A stretch of 64,000 nt of DNA. It comes from Pontibacter fetidus. GTDB lineage: Bacteria > Bacteroidota > Bacteroidia > Cytophagales > Hymenobacteraceae. Location of the stretch: NCBI RefSeq assembly GCF_010119545.1, contig NZ_JAAEAA010000009.1, forward strand, positions 62,001-126,000. Direction: 5' to 3'. The notes beneath the pieces are model-generated. The model ran no database searches. It was given only the letters and a program-made list of their open reading frames with translations, and had not been told where the DNA came from. Every line of letters starts with the position of its first letter. Position 1 is the stretch's first letter. The translations under genes and the position numbers were made by a program. Of the stretch, positions 63,104-64,000 are shown one piece after another.

Positions 63104-63916
63104 TTAATCGACAGCTGGCTGTTTTGTATGGGTATAGTGCCTTTTCAGCCACTGGCTTAAACCGGCAAGTCCCGGAAAAAGTACTCGCTCAGTAATATTG
63201 GCCTGGTCCAGTTTGTCGCGAATTTCCCATTTAAGTTTAGCAGGTATAATTACTCTGAAGTATAGTTCCGGGTGTTGCAGCAGCCACTGGCTCAGTTCGG
63301 CTTTTACATCCGACATCATAGAGAACAACGCAAATTGCTGTACAATGCGGGCATCCAGCGAAGGTGGCTCCAGAAACAGTACAAACTCCTGTTCCTGCAA
63401 ATTGCCCAATGTTTTAAACGACGGACAAACAGGAGCCAGTATCTCGGGGGTAAATACGCTGGCACCTTCTTCGTCTACGGCTTTGCGCAGTTGGGGCGGC
63501 AGGCATTGCTTTGATTTTACATAGTCTACGCACCAAACTGCACCATCCTCTTCATACTTATCGAGCAGGTCGGTTACAAAATGCAGCGCTACATAAGGCG
63601 AATAACTCCAGTCTAAAAGGCGGGTGGGCAGACCGTGATGCTGGGCCATGGCCAGCCAGTTCCAGATGGTGTCGTCCTGGGGGGCGGTACCGTGGGCGTA
63701 TTTCCTGAAATTGCGCAGAATATGTGGCTCTAACCGTTCGTATTGTGGGCCGATGCGTGTAATGCTCGTGCTCAGGTCATATGATTTGTTCCAGCTGCCC
63801 CGGTACACATAACTAGATCTGAAGCGCCCCAGGTTTGGATCCCAACTATGGTCGAAGAGGGCAGCCTGTAACTCAAGCCAGGTATTTACAACTATATCAG
63901 TTCCTGCGTGCATCAT
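63104..63916 (-). CDS. FRG-domain protein
   Basis: A 270-residue soluble protein with the FRG signature: VYRGSW near residue 37 and the core AQHHGLPTRLLDWSYSPYVALHF near 92-114. FRG domains are found in proteins linked with phage defence and toxins, though solitary chromosomal ones are uncharacterised. The C-terminus is basic and hydrophobic (LFPGLAGLSQWLKRHYTHTK). No defence partner gene is visible within the window. Confidence 0.85.
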   Translation of the reverse strand: MMHAGTDIVVNTWLELQAALFDHSWDPNLGRFRSSYVYRGSWNKSYDLSTSITRIGPQYERLEPHILRNFRKYAHGTAPQDDTIWNWLAMAQHHGLPTRLLDWSYSPYVALHFVTDLLDKYEEDGAVWCVDYVKSKQCLPPQLRKAVDEEGASVFTPEILAPVCPSFKTLGNLQEQEFVLFLEPPSLDARIVQQFALFSMMSDVKAELSQWLLQHPELYFRVIIPAKLKWEIRDKLDQANITERVLFPGLAGLSQWLKRHYTHTKQPAVD

Positions 63917-64000
63917 TGGGTAGGGTTTTGTTATTCTTACAGAAATAAATGTAACAGGTTTCAGTTGCGTTGTTAGGTGTAAGATACAGGAAATTTATAC

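Overview
The window looks like a chromosomal segment of a Bacteroidetes bacterium, most likely of the Cytophagales/Hymenobacteraceae group (Pontibacter-like). Supporting signs are promoter-like sites matching the Bacteroidetes -7 element TAnnTTTG, few Shine-Dalgarno sequences, a DUF4290 gene next to murA, a DUF177-rpmF-plsX-fabH/efp-accB-accC lipid and translation cluster, and fused E1 alpha-beta 2-oxoacid dehydrogenase. The genus is an inference. No phage, transposase, integrase, rRNA or CRISPR array is visible, and most genes are housekeeping.

Layout. 0-6 kb: a secreted protein behind a 14-copy pentanucleotide repeat, then murA, DUF4290 and a UvrD/PcrA helicase, all minus. 6-9.8 kb: a Sel1/ankyrin protein, a composite repeat and a DUF3109 protein (plus), then a lipoprotein (minus). 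9.9-19.5 kb: a long minus-strand block with accC, accB, efp, an ECF sigma factor with a divergent membrane protein, fabH, plsX, rpmF, DUF177, pdxA and pepA. 19.6-24 kb (plus): rsmA-mgtE, a 2-hydroxyacid dehydrogenase, then greA-HIT behind a structured leader with an intrinsic terminator. 24.7-28.8 kb (minus): an Mla-type lipid ABC transporter and ruvC. 28.8-37.5 kb (plus): tightly overlapping genes for a flippase-like protein, two glycosyltransferases, a dipeptide-type ABC permease, a SpoIIE phosphatase, a polysaccharide deacetylase, TatD and asparaginase, then tRNA-Ser(GGA). 38-43 kb (minus): a peptide-type ABC importer without its ATPases and a 55-residue membrane miniprotein. 43.3-46.3 kb (plus): two AT-rich tandem paralogues of unknown function. 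46.3-64 kb: MFS transporter, amidohydrolase, AMP nucleosidase, an orphan HsdR-N nuclease-like protein, alanine dehydrogenase, DUF1573, E1 fusion, LuxE-like and MtfA-SEC-C proteins, a truncated NtrC-type regulator, a transglutaminase-like protein, a lipoprotein and an FRG-domain protein.

The most unusual signals lie in the DNA rather than in single genes. (1) The octamer CTATAGTT/AACTATAG, often as the full palindrome AACTATAGTT, occurs far above chance across genes and spacers, like a highly iterated palindrome. (2) A modular composite repeat occupies four large intergenic regions with the same module order, once inverted. (3) A roughly 170-nt leader or small RNA ends in a perfect 18-bp terminator just before greA. 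(4) A 14-copy ACAAT array sits upstream of a secreted protein. (5) The tandem paralogues at 43-46 kb and the nearby miniprotein form the best candidate for an undescribed protein system. All counts were made by eye and no database was searched.
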